A DNA stretch of 25,954 bases from SIG701 sp045539595. GTDB taxonomy: Bacteria; Bacillota; Clostridia; Oscillospirales; CAG-272. How positions within the stretch are numbered: position 1 is the stretch's first letter; each line of letters starts with the position of its first letter. Positions 6,359 to 16,600 of the stretch are shown one piece after another. Under the pieces are notes generated by a model. The model did not search any database. It was given only the letters and a program-made list of their open reading frames with translations, and was not told where the DNA came from. The translations under genes and the position numbers were made by a program. The DNA lies in the NCBI GenBank assembly GCA_045539595.1, contig JAZQFQ010000104.1, forward strand, positions 1 to 25,954, read 5' to 3'.

Positions 6359-8344
6359 TTACTGTACCTGTTCGTACAGCCAAAGGACCGTATAGCGGTC
6401 TTTCAAATCCTTCGCGCAGCGGATGGCGTCGGCCAACTTTTCCTCGGAGTACATATCATAGAAGTCGTCCATGGAAAGTCCCACATCCGTCAGCATCCCG
6501 AGAATCTCCTCCGGCGTGGGGGAATCCGAAAGAATTTGTCGGATCTCCGCCCATTTGGCCCGGTAGACGTGTAGTTTGTCCTCATTTATCCAGCCCAGCT
6601 TCTTCTGCAGAGCGATGATGCCGTCGGCGGCGGTGGCATTGCCCGGCACGCTGTACACCCGGCGGATGTTGGCCTCCCACTCCGCCATATCAAATGCCTT
6701 TGCCGCCGGCTCGTCGATGGCCAGCAATTCCTGCCGGAGCTGTGCCGTCACATACGTGGAATAGGCCACGTCGATGCCGTGGCAGAAATAGGGCTCGCCA
6801 CGGAGAAGGCCGACCACCTCAAAATAGTGAGACAGATGATGCTCACTGCCGGAGGCGGGGCGGGAGTTGCCCATATACGCCATGGCGATCCCCACCATGA
6901 TCAGCGCCCGCATCAGTGCGGCCACCGCATGCTCATCCCGGGCGGCGATGGCCCGGCCCATGCCGGCCACAGATTTTACCGTATCGTAGGTCAGGTCATA
7001 GATGTACTCGCACACCGGCTCGTCGTTGACGATGCCGCTGAGCCGCCAGTCGTTCAGGCAGCTGAATTTGCCGATGATATCGCCGTACCCCGCCCGTAGC
7101 ATATCCATGGGGGCATCCTTCAGAATGGCTGTGTCGCAAATGATGGCGGCGGGCACATCGGCGGTGGTGGTGATCTTCATGCTGTCGAAGATCATGGCCG
7201 CCCCCTTCGATGCGTATCCGTCCATGGACGGAGCGGTAGCCACGATGAAATAGGGCAGATTCTGCTCCGAAGCCACGTATTTGCACAGATCGTTGATGAC
7301 GCCCGAGCCCACGCCCAGAATCAGATCGGTTTTGGCGGTGACGCGGGAGGTCAGATCGGCCACGGCCGCCTCATTGGGAACCACAAAGCTTTCCCCCGGG
7401 TACATCATCCGGCCATGGACAGCACTGCCCAGCAGTTCCCCCACCCGGCGGCCGGCGGCCCGGTAGGTATTCTCGTCGCACACCAGCAGGATGTGCCTGT
7501 ATTCTCTTGTCATGGCGGGCAGTTCGTTGAGGGCGCCGTGGCGGATCACCACCTGAGAGATGGTGCAGCTGTGATGCCGGCCGCACGGGCAATCCTCCCG
7601 CTCCCCCAGAAGGCCCGCCATATCCGGCACGGAATCATCCAGCCAGGGAGCCAGGATTTCGTCCAGCCGGCGGTAATCGTCGGTGCAGAGGAAGCGGAAG
7701 TCAGAGCGGTAGACGCTTTCGTCGTTGCCACCCAGGCCGTAGTCATCGCCCACATAGATGACCTCGCTGTGCTCATACCCGTTGTCCCGGCACCAAAGAT
7801 CCAGGGCGTAATACTTATTGAAGGGCTTCGGCGCCATATCGAAGGAAGAGGATCCGCCCACGAACACGTTGTAGTCGGAGAACAGATCACACACCTCGCC
7901 ATAGAATGCCCGGCGTTTTTTGCGATCAGGATCGATGGCCAGCTTGTCCTTCTGCACCGCCTTCGTTCCCAGCAGGGGGAAGGTCAGACATCCCGACGCG
8001 TGATATTCCACGTTGTCGCCCGCATATTCCGTGAAGCCGTGCTTTTGGCGCAAGAAGGTGATCTTTTCCTCCACCGCCGCCGGATCGGCGCAGAGCTTGA
8101 TATCATCCCGGATCAGCGTCAGTTTCTCGCCTTCGCATCTGGCGTACTGCATGCCGTAATTGCCAATGATGTCCACATTCAGCCCGGCAAGCTGCTTGTG
8201 AATCCGCGCGCAGGCACCGGCGCCCACGATCAGAATCCGGTATTTTTCGGAAAGTTTTCCCAGAATCTCCCGGTTTTTTTCATCCAGCGGCGTCTTGTGC
8301 TGTGTCAGCGTGCCGTCCAGATCAAATGCAAATACCTTTACCAT
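6359..8344 (-). CDS. Fusion: HAD-IIB (phosphomannomutase-like) phosphatase + sn-glycerol-1-phosphate dehydrogenase (AraM-like)
   Basis: One 661-residue chain holds two enzymes. Residues 1 to about 235 are a HAD-superfamily IIB domain: motif I is FAFDLDGTLT with Asp8 and Asp10, and motif IV is YVGDDYGLGGND, the version of eukaryote-type phosphomannomutases. Residues about 250-661 are an AraM/EgsA-type glycerol-1-phosphate dehydrogenase. This part has CPCGRHH (Cys252, Cys254), the NAD loop LILGVGSGVINDLCKYVA, TAPSMDGYAS, and metal ligands Asp422 (GYGDIIGK), His502 (SGSEHHLSH) and His522 (FCHGID). Spacings of 80 and 20 agree with the D/H/H metal triad of the family. The dehydrogenase would reduce dihydroxyacetone phosphate to sn-glycerol 1-phosphate. 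In Bacillus subtilis the HAD phosphatase AraL is encoded next to AraM, so fusion of the two activities is sensible. The HAD substrate is unknown. An AAAGGAG site precedes ATG 8344; a divergent DeoR gene lies upstream. Confidence 0.92.
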   Translation of the reverse strand: MVKVFAFDLDGTLTQHKTPLDEKNREILGKLSEKYRILIVGAGACARIHKQLAGLNVDIIGNYGMQYARCEGEKLTLIRDDIKLCADPAAVEEKITFLRQKHGFTEYAGDNVEYHASGCLTFPLLGTKAVQKDKLAIDPDRKKRRAFYGEVCDLFSDYNVFVGGSSSFDMAPKPFNKYYALDLWCRDNGYEHSEVIYVGDDYGLGGNDESVYRSDFRFLCTDDYRRLDEILAPWLDDSVPDMAGLLGEREDCPCGRHHSCTISQVVIRHGALNELPAMTREYRHILLVCDENTYRAAGRRVGELLGSAVHGRMMYPGESFVVPNEAAVADLTSRVTAKTDLILGVGSGVINDLCKYVASEQNLPYFIVATAPSMDGYASKGAAMIFDSMKITTTADVPAAIICDTAILKDAPMDMLRAGYGDIIGKFSCLNDWRLSGIVNDEPVCEYIYDLTYDTVKSVAGMGRAIAARDEHAVAALMRALIMVGIAMAYMGNSRPASGSEHHLSHYFEVVGLLRGEPYFCHGIDVAYSTYVTAQLRQELLAIDEPAAKAFDMAEWEANIRRVYSVPGNATAADGIIALQKKLGWINEDKLHVYRAKWAEIRQILSDSPTPEEILGMLTDVGLSMDDFYDMYSEEKLADAIRCAKDLKDRYTVLWLYEQVQ

Positions 8345-8424
8345 ATCCTCACTCCTTTACCCGCCGGGACAGGCGGATGTCCTCCACTTCCCCATACAGG
8401 ATGGAATCTCCATTTGCTTCGGCA

Positions 8425-8453
8425 TTGACTTCCACCCGATTCTATGTTACCAT
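8425..8453 (+). promoter_or_regulatory. Candidate promoter of the DeoR-family regulator
   Basis: TTGACT (8425-8430) and an extended -10, TGTTACCAT, with TACCAT at 8448-8453, are separated by 17 bp. It overlaps the opposed promoter of the fusion gene, so firing of one could hinder the other. Confidence 0.5.
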
Positions 8454-8480
8454 TATACTGACGATGCGCGAAAAACGCAA
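8452..8480 (-). promoter_or_regulatory. Promoter of the HAD-G1PDH fusion gene
   Basis: On the minus strand TTGCGT (plus 8475-8480) and a perfect TATAAT (plus 8452-8457) are 17 bp apart. The spacer contains CGCGCAT, forming with the -35 an inverted repeat TGCG-N7-CGCA (plus 8465-8479) that resembles the GCGC half-site of the palindrome at 8535-8554. A repressor bound there would block RNA polymerase directly. Confidence 0.75.
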
Positions 8481-8534
8481 TATGTGGTCACAAACATGAA
8501 AAACTTTCACTTTAATCGACCAAAACTATCATTT

Positions 8535-8554
8535 TTTTGCGCATATGCGCAAAA
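8535..8554. promoter_or_regulatory. Perfect 20-bp palindrome, likely operator of the DeoR regulator
   Basis: TTTTGCGCATATGCGCAAAA is its own reverse complement over all 20 bp. It ends directly before the ribosome-binding region of the regulator gene, and a related half-site lies inside the fusion-gene promoter. Position and symmetry suggest an operator, probably autoregulatory; binding by this DeoR protein is inference. Confidence 0.6.
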
Positions 8555-8568
8555 GGAAAGCAGGGGAT

Positions 8569-9255
8569 ATGTACAAGAACGATCGGGATGAGGAAGTCCT
8601 GCAGCTGATCCATAACGCGGGTTACATGAGCATCCGCGATCTGGCAGAGAAAACCTACACCAGCCAATCCACCATCCGCCGGGATCTGGAGCGACTGGAG
8701 CAAAAGGGACTGATCCGCCGCCGTCACGGCGGGGCGGAATCGCTGATACTGCTTCGGCCGCCGCAGATCATTCGCCGACAGCACAATCCGGCGGAAAAGC
8801 AGGCCATCGCACGAAAAGCGGCGGAGTTGGTCACGCCGGGCAGCACCATTTTTATCGATGTATCCACCACCGTGCAGTACATGATCCCCTATCTGGCCGG
8901 GGTGGACCAGCTGACGGTATACACCAACGGAGCAGACACCGCCATGCGGCTGACCGCATCTCGGATCCGCACCGTCAGCACAGGCGGGGAGTTGTTCGCC
9001 GAATCCATGGCGTATGTGGGGCCGGTGGCGGCGGATGCGGTGCGGAATACCTATTTTGACGCCATGTTTTTCTCCTGTGCGGGGATTGACAACCGTGTGA
9101 TCAGCGACTGGTCCGAGCCGGAGAGTGTCTTGCGGCGGGTAATTCTGGAGCAATCGAAAAAGCGGTATTTTCTGGCGGATCACACCAAGCGAGGCAAGCG
9201 CTTCACTCACATCGTCTGCCGCGTGTCCGACGTGGATGAAATTTTGAGCGAATAA
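8569..9255 (+). CDS. DeoR/GlpR family transcriptional regulator
   Basis: The protein has 228 residues. An N-terminal DeoR winged helix occupies about residues 5-58: VLQLIHNAGYMSIRDLAEKT, then STIRRDLERLEQKGLIRRRHGG, the family hallmark. A DeoR C-terminal sensor domain follows with the phosphosugar-isomerase-like fold: KQAIARKAAELVTPGSTIFI, TVYTNGADTA and STGGELF, ending FLADHTKRGKR. Such proteins usually repress sugar- or polyol-phosphate genes and release DNA on binding a phosphorylated intermediate. ATG 8569 is preferred over ATG 8545, because 8545 lies in the middle of the operator-like palindrome and CAGGGG sits just before 8569. The divergent fusion gene is the obvious target, so the inducer may be a triose- or glycerol-phosphate-like compound; that is inference. 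Confidence 0.92.
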   Translation: MYKNDRDEEVLQLIHNAGYMSIRDLAEKTYTSQSTIRRDLERLEQKGLIRRRHGGAESLILLRPPQIIRRQHNPAEKQAIARKAAELVTPGSTIFIDVSTTVQYMIPYLAGVDQLTVYTNGADTAMRLTASRIRTVSTGGELFAESMAYVGPVAADAVRNTYFDAMFFSCAGIDNRVISDWSEPESVLRRVILEQSKKRYFLADHTKRGKRFTHIVCRVSDVDEILSE

Positions 9256-9281
9256 AAAACTGCCCAATCGGGCAGTTTTTT
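9254..9281. terminator. Bidirectional intrinsic terminator between convergent genes
   Basis: AAAAAACTGCCC (9254-9265) pairs with GGGCAGTTTTTT (9270-9281) around AATC. It has a U-tract in both directions, so it serves the DeoR gene (stop 9253-9255) and the XRE gene ending at 9291. Confidence 0.93.
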
Positions 9282-9290
9282 ATTATACGA

Positions 9291-10418
9291 TCATTCCGAT
9301 TCGGCCAGACTCTGAAGCCACTGAACGGCTTCCTTGTAATACGCTTCGTTTCGGGCGGGGTTGAACCAGGCCCAGCGGGGATTGGTGAGGAGGTCAAGGA
9401 TAACCTTCGGGGAGGCATACTGTCGGGCTTGCCCCGCTCCGTATACCGGATGAACTTCTCCGTCCGGGGACTGCATATGGATCCACTGTTTATCCACGCG
9501 CAATCCGCCGAACAAGGCCGCGCCCGTATCCAGATATTCCTCCGTCAGGCTATGGAAGTGCTTCATTTTCTCTATAGCGGAAAGGAATTCCGCCCGACCG
9601 GCATCAACCTCACCCATGCCGAACAATCCCGCGGCATACACCAGCTGTTTGTAGGCGTAGAAAGCCAGCCAGCCGTCGGGAATTCTCCCGTCCTTACCAA
9701 AGGATGCGATGGTGTCCATCACGCTCTTATGATACGCCGCCTTGGCTGCCGCCCCCGCTTTGTCCGGATAGCGCATATCCAGCAGATTGGCCATAGCCTC
9801 CAGATTGTGCTGCGCCAGACACAGTTTTTCCTTTTCCGTATCCGGCCATGCGGCATAGCGGTAGATCATCAGACTGCGCCGATTGTGATTGGTATGATAC
9901 GGCACCAGCTCCAGCCACTCCTCCAGATCGCACTCGTCACAGGCACGCACCATGCAATGGATGGCTGTATGCCGGTACTGCACATCCTCCAGCAGTTTTT
10001 TCGCCGTGGTGCGCAGAAGTGCGTAGTATTTGTCCCGGTTCTCCGGATTTTCAAGGATATGATTGCTCAACGCCACACACAGGAATTGGGCGTACCAGTG
10101 ATTATCCGGATAGCGGCGGCAGTATTCCCGGATAAAGTCGATCTCCTCCTCGCTATGCTCTTCATACTGTTTGTACTTTTCCCAGAAACGCTTCCGATCT
10201 TCTTCCTTTCCGTAGGAATCGTTTCCCAACAGCTCATCGATCGTCACGCCGAAATAATTGGCGATAGCGGGAAGCTGGGTGATATCCGGATAGCCGTAGG
10301 CGCACTCCCACTTGGACACGGACTGGGCGCTGATTCCCAAGGCATCGGCCAGCGCTTCCTGGGTGAGATCCCGCTCCCGTCTGAGACGCTTGATACGTTC
10401 ACTAAAATTCAACTCCAT
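9291..10418 (-). CDS. XRE family transcriptional regulator with helical C-terminal domain
   Basis: The protein has 375 residues. Residues about 6-60 are a Cro/CI-type HTH: ERIKRLRRERDLTQEALADA, then GISAQSVSKWECAYGYPDIT, and LPAIANYFGVTIDELLG. The remaining 310 residues are all-helical with many aromatic residues (FIREYCRRYPDNHWYAQFL, YAALLRTTAKKLLEDV-like runs), compatible with a TPR-like sensor arm, though strict TPR spacing is not evident. This architecture is common among standalone Clostridia regulators; ligand and targets are unknown. The ribosome site AGGAGA lies about 7 nt before ATG 10418. It is convergent with the DeoR gene and has its own promoter, so it is probably not part of the glycerol-1-phosphate locus. 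Confidence 0.9.
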   Translation of the reverse strand: MELNFSERIKRLRRERDLTQEALADALGISAQSVSKWECAYGYPDITQLPAIANYFGVTIDELLGNDSYGKEEDRKRFWEKYKQYEEHSEEEIDFIREYCRRYPDNHWYAQFLCVALSNHILENPENRDKYYALLRTTAKKLLEDVQYRHTAIHCMVRACDECDLEEWLELVPYHTNHNRRSLMIYRYAAWPDTEKEKLCLAQHNLEAMANLLDMRYPDKAGAAAKAAYHKSVMDTIASFGKDGRIPDGWLAFYAYKQLVYAAGLFGMGEVDAGRAEFLSAIEKMKHFHSLTEEYLDTGAALFGGLRVDKQWIHMQSPDGEVHPVYGAGQARQYASPKVILDLLTNPRWAWFNPARNEAYYKEAVQWLQSLAESE

Positions 10419-10464
10419 AAATTTTCTCCTATCATTTTTTCGACATGAGCTCTTGTCTGGCTTT

Positions 10465-10494
10465 ATTATAGCATGAAAGATCGGAGCATTTCAA
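10465..10494 (-). promoter_or_regulatory. Promoter of the XRE regulator gene
   Basis: On the minus strand TTGAAA (plus 10489-10494), an 18-bp spacer and an extended -10, TGCTATAAT (TATAAT at plus 10465-10470), lie about 46 bp before the start codon. Confidence 0.8.
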
Positions 10495-10560
10495 TAACCG
10501 CTCATTTGGGTTTTACACAACCAAACGGATAGTTTTCCAACTGCCACGATAGAATAAGCG

Positions 10561-10593
10561 AAAAAATCAGGGCTGTTGCTTTCGCAACAGCCC
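10561..10593 (-). terminator. Intrinsic terminator of the giant surface-protein gene
   Basis: On the minus strand GGGCTGTTGC-GAAA-GCAACAGCCC forms a perfect 10-bp stem with a GNRA-type tetraloop (plus 10570-10593). TGATTTTTTC follows. The stop codon is at 10608-10610, 14 bp upstream. Confidence 0.93.
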
Positions 10594-10607
10594 CTTGTTT
10601 TATGGGT

Positions 10608-13600
10608 TTACTGCTTGCCGGAGTGAGCGTTGGACCACTGTTTCTCCAACTCTGCCCAATCACGGATAGGACGGATCTTCTCCCAGACCTCGTGGGTATT
10701 GTCACGGTAGTACATATGGGAGTTGGTGGCTTCCTGTACCTCGGCGTAGTACCATGCGCTTGTATCCGCATTGTCCAGCCAGGTAATCATATCGGGCAGG
10801 AGATGATCCTTGTGCGGGGCGCGGTTCAGCGTACGGTTGATGATCTTCATAGCCTCGGCACGGGTGACATAGCGGTCGGGCTGGAAGGTGTTGTCACCGT
10901 ATCCATCCACGAAGCCAAGATCCGCGGCGGCGTTGATGAACGCGGCGGCCCAGTGCTCGCCCACATCGTTGAATGCGTCGGCGCTGTCGCCCAGGGATCC
11001 GTAGAAGGACATGGCGATCTTCACCAGTTCCGCACGGGTGATGGGCTGATCCGGACGGAAGGTGTTATCCTCGTATCCGGACAGGGCGCCTGCTTTCACC
11101 AACGTGGAGATGGCGTTGTTGTACCATGCATTGGGGGCTACGTCGATGAAGGAATTGGTCTGGGACCAGCACTCGGCACGCTTTTCATCGGTCAGCAGGC
11201 GGAAGAAGATGGTGGCCACCTCTGCACGGGTGATGTGCGCTTCGGGGCGAACCGTTTCATCCGGATAACCGATGATGTAACCGAAGTGATCGCGGGTTTC
11301 CAGAGAAAGTTCCTCATAGGTGTTGGTAAAGTTCAAAACGGTGGGGATCACACGCGGGCCCACAACAACCATGGCACCGGACGGAAGGGGATCCCCGTTC
11401 CGATCGGTCACAGTCGTGGTCAGCGCATATCCGGGAACACCGGCGCCTGCTTCTTCTACCAGGAAGGCACTGCCCTTGGGCAGCTCGATCACGGAGGACT
11501 CACCCTTACCGGTCTTGCTGCTTACCTTAACCGTAACTGTCTCCACCAGAGTCTTGGTATCGCCGATGACCTGATAGATGTGGAAGGTAAAGGTATCCTT
11601 GCCATCAAATCCGTCAGGTGCGCTGACTTCCTTGCGGATCTTCAATGCACCGTCCGGGATAGGCGTGGTGGACGTGGTGCCGTAGAGCACCACATCGTCC
11701 GCCGGCATGGTGAAGCAGAGACGGCCCAGCTTGTCGTTCAGGACTTTGACTTCACTGCCATACTCGGTGCGGGGGGCGCTCCAGCCGGAGAAGTACACAT
11801 TGGGAGGCAGGAGCGGTGCATCCAGGATGAAGTGACGCTCGAACAGGGCGTAGCCGCTCTCCCAGTACAATCTGCCGTCCAGATAATAACGGACATTGTA
11901 TTGCTCTTCCTGCACAATCGGAACGGAGGTGCAGCGGATGTGTACCTCACCGTGTTCCTTCATGGTAAAGATTCCCTCGGAATCGATGATCACATCCACG
12001 CCGTCCGTTACGGACACGGGTTTAGACCAGGGGGTGTAGGAGTGGGATGCGGTGTTTTCCAGGTTTGCCATCACCTTAACGGGTGTATTCAGCGGATAGG
12101 TCTGTGTGAACTGAGTCTGCTCAATGCCGTCCACGAAATATTTTACCACGAAATTCTGCGGTTCGGTGGAAGTCCAGCGGCCGTAGAGGTGGATAACGGG
12201 ATCGGTACCTTCCAGGCGAGGCATGGTGAACGTACCACCGGGAGCCACCGCCATGGTAGGATTGGAGCTGTACCAGCCCTCAAAGATCATCTTGTTCGGC
12301 TTGGCGCCGACTACATCCTTGGCGGTAACCGTCGCGCCGATGTAATACAGAGTATCATCGGTGGGCAGATCGGGCCAGCCCAATTCTCTCCACTGATCCT
12401 GGGTCAAATCGCCTTCGTAGTGATATACCACTCTGACGGCAGGCTCGCGGCTGTAGTACAATTTCAGGGTAAGAGGAGCGGTGGTGGAAGGAACGATGAT
12501 GCCCTCCCATTTGCCGTCCTTGTAGGTTTTTTCTGCATCAACCTGTGCGCCCATATCCAGATACGGCTGGTAAGAAGTAGCGCGTACAGAGTCGCCTACT
12601 ATGCCCATCTTCGTTTCCGTATGGGGAACAACGCCGTCGTAATTGCCCTGATCATTCATCAGATAATGCTCGATCTTGTAGGCGGCCTCACCGGCGATGA
12701 ACTTACCCTTGAGAACCACGTTCTTTGCGGGCATGGTGAAGGACTGACCGGCGGGAACGGCTCCGACTTGCTCGGAGGTCCAGCCGGAGAAGGTATAGCC
12801 TTCCAGGGCAGGAGCGGGCGTGGTCACGGTATCGCCGTAGTGTCTGGTCTCGGCGGCCGGCAATGCAGCACCGGCGGGAACGGGCTCTTCAAACACATAG
12901 GTGACCTTATAATCGTTCAAATCGTAGTACAGTTTCAGCACCAACTTGCCGGTTGCGGGAACGGTACCGGTAGGAACGCGATCGGGATGGGTGGTGTTTT
13001 CCGTATATCCTTCAAACACGCGAACGTGTGCGGATACGGTGGCACCAATGGGTGCGGTGTGGGAGTGGCTGGATGCTTCATCCTTGACGTAGCCGGAATG
13101 ATCCGTCGTCTGGAGCCAGTATTCCACATCGTAGGCGGGATTCTGGCGGAAGGATCCCACCAGGATCACCGTGGCCGCGGGCATGGTAAACGTTCCGCCG
13201 TTTACTGCCACGCCGGCAGGTTCCTTGATCGTCCAGCCGGAGAAGGTGTAGCCTTCCGCGGTGGCGTTGGGAGCGATCTGCACGGTGGACTGGTATTCCT
13301 TGCTTTCCGTTGCCGGCAGGGGAGAGCGGTTGGACGGCAGGGTGCCCTCATATTCATACACCACATTATAGGATGCCAGGGAGTAATACAGCTTCAGGGT
13401 AAGCGGATAGTTCGGATCGCTGCTGACTACCACGGTGCCGCTGGGAACGCTGCCTGCGGCGGCAGGATCGTAGACGTATCCGGCAAATCTCGCATCCACG
13501 GAGGCTTTCTTCGGCGTACCCACAGCGGTTTCGCCGGCGATACCGTCGGTGAACACATCCACGATGTCCGTGGCAGCGGGATAGGTCTTGGCAGCGGGAT

Positions 13601-16600
13601 CCATCAGGTAATGCTCTACCTTATAGGTGAGGCCCTCGATCCGCTTGAATTCGCCGTACAGATCCACATGGCTGTCGGGCATGGTGAAGGATGCCATGCC
13701 GGAATTAACAACGAACGTAGTGGTCTTGGTGTACCAGCCGTTGAACGCATAGTTCAGAAGCACGGCGTCGGGTGCCACGGTAACCGTCTGGCCGAAGCGG
13801 TAGGTAGCGGTTTCGGGCAGTTTGGGTGCCCCTTCCACATCCGTTTCGTAGTGATAGGTCACCGTGTAGGTGTTACGCACATAGTACAGCTTCAGTACCA
13901 GTTTGCCGTCCGGCGTTACCTTGCCGCTGGCCACGGTGCCACGCACGTTCTTATCCAGCGTCAGGCCCGTGTAGGTCTTCTCCAGAGCATGTACGGTGGC
14001 ACCGGTGGTACCGTTGTGGTACACATCCGTCTCGTGGAGAGTGAAGCCATCGCCCGTGGTGTCCTGCCAGTAATATTCTACCGTATAGGTAGTGTTGGTA
14101 CGGGCGTCAAAGGAACCGATCAGCACCACGTCCTTATCGGGCATGATAAATTCGCCGTTTTCATTGATGAAGGTGCTGCGCTCTTTGATGGACCAGCCGG
14201 AGAAAATGTAGCCCTGTGCTGCCGCGGGATCTTCCACCTTCACGGTAGTTCCGTAGGCAACCTCCGTCCGGGTGTAATCCTTCAGGCCTTCCACCGTGGG
14301 GATTGCCCCGGCGGGAACGGTGCCTGTGTACTCATAGCTTACGGTATAGCGATTGAGTTTATAGTACAGTTTCAGTACCAGAGTGGGAGACTCGGAGATC
14401 ATTCCCTCCGTTACGCTTCCCCGTACATTTGCATCATAGGTATAACCAGTGAAGGAACGCACATAATCTGCGGCATATACTGTGGTACCTGCCACACCGT
14501 GGGAGATATCCGTAGTGTTCGGTACGGCGGGATAGGTGCCGAGAGCGGTGGGGATTTCCAGATAGTGCTCAATCTTGTACTGTACGTCTTTCTTGGCGTA
14601 GAACTCACCGTACAGATCCACATCGGCGTTCGGCATCTCAAAGGATACGGTCGTGGTGGTTACGGGGAATGCAGAATTCTTGGTGTACCAGCCATTGAAC
14701 TCGTAGTTCAGAAGCGTAGCGTCAGGTGCTACGGTAACCGTCTGGCCGAAGCGATAGGTCACGGTTTCGGGCAGTGCGGGTGCACCGGGCACATCCTTTT
14801 CGTAGTGATAACTTACGGTGTAGGTGCTGCGCACATAGTACAGCTTCAGTACCAGTTTGCCGTCCGGCGTTACCTTGCCGCTGGCTACCGTGCCGGTCAC
14901 ACTCTTATCCAAAGTCAGACCGGTATAGGTCTTCTCGGGAGCATATACCGTCTGATCGGTGACACCGTTGTTGTACACATCGGTCTCGTAGAGAGTGAAG
15001 CCGTCGCCCGTTGTATTCTGCCAGTAGTATTCCACGGTGTACTTGTTATTGGCTCTCGCCTCAAAGGAACCAACCAGCGTTACATCCGCGTCGGGCATGG
15101 TGAACTGTCCGTTCACAACAGGGGTGGCAACAGGATCCACCAGCGTCCATCCGGAGAAGATATATCCGGGAGCGGTGGCATCCTTACCTACCGTTACCGT
15201 GGTGTTGTACGGAACATCCGTCTTCTGATAGGACGTCAGATCCGTCGCACCGTCGGGAACGGTTCCCTCATACTTGTAAGTTACATCGTGGAGATTGATG
15301 GTATAGTACAGTTTCAGTACCAGGCCGGAGGCAACAGTTCCCTGTTTCTCTGCATCGGGCGCGAAAGTGTATCCGGTGAAAGTACGGACATAATCCGCAT
15401 CGTACACGACAGCACCGGCCACGCCGTGGGCGGTATCGGCAGCTGCCAGCGTATATACACCGGCATCCGCTGCGGACTGCAGATAATGCTCGATCTGGAA
15501 CTGCACATCCGTCTGGGCAGCGAAGACACCGTACAGGGTTACATACTCGCCGTTTTTGGGAATGGGCATCGTAAAGGTTGCGGTATCGGGAGTAACCACA
15601 CCGTTGACCTTGCTGTACCAGCCAATGAAGTTATAGTCGGCCAAAACAGCATCCGGCTGCACCGTAACGGTCGCACCATGGCGGTAGGTATTGGTATCCA
15701 CAGGAACCGCGGGAGCGGCTGCAGGCACGCCATTTTCGTACGCATACTTAACCGTGTAGGTCAAGCGATCGTAGTACCGCTTCAGCACCAGCTGGCCGTC
15801 GGCGGTGATCACGCCCTCGGTTTTGGTGCCGGGCGCGGTGGGATTCAGCCGGAATCCTTCATAGGTTCTTTCGGGAATCGTCACCGTGGTATCGGTGATC
15901 CCCATCAGATTCTGCCCTTCGTGGAGGGTATAACCGTCATCCTCCGCATTCTGCCAGTAGTACTCGATGCGGTAGGGAGTGTCGTGATTGGCGGTGAAGG
16001 AGCCTACCAGCACCACATCATCGGCAGGCATGGTGAACTCACCATTTGCGATAGCGGTAGTGGCAGGAGTCTCAACCTTCCACCCGGAGAACTTATAACC
16101 GGGGGCCGCAGCATCCGCACCCACTTTGACGGTGGTGTTGTAGGGCACATCCGTCATCTGATAGGACGTCAGATCCGTTGCACCGGCGGGAACGGTTCCC
16201 TCGTACTTGTAAGTTACGTTGTAGGTGTTTACCTTGTAGTACAGCTTCAGCACCAGGCCGGGGGCCACTTCCGTGATCTTGCCGTCGCTCAGGCTGCTGG
16301 CTGCTTCATCATAGGTATATCCTGTAAAGACGCGCTGGTGATCCTTGGCGTATACCATGGTGCCGGCCACGCCGTGGGAAGTACCGGCAGCGTTGGGAGT
16401 CGTGGGATAGGTGCCCAGAGCCGTGGGGATTTCCAGATAGTGCTCGATGGTATACTGTACATCGGATTTTGCGTAGAAATCACCCCACAGGGTAACGGTC
16501 TTTCCATCGTAGGGAATCGGCATCTCAAACTCGGTAACCGAAGGAGTTACAGCGCCGTTCTGCTTGCTGTACCAGCCGATGAACTCGTAATCGGCCATGG

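Noticed and set aside
8545..8568. ATG 8545 as the start of the DeoR regulator.
   Set aside because: It lies in the centre of the perfect palindrome, and the eight added residues (MRKRKAGD) are not part of the usual DeoR N-terminus; CAGGGG before ATG 8569 fits better.
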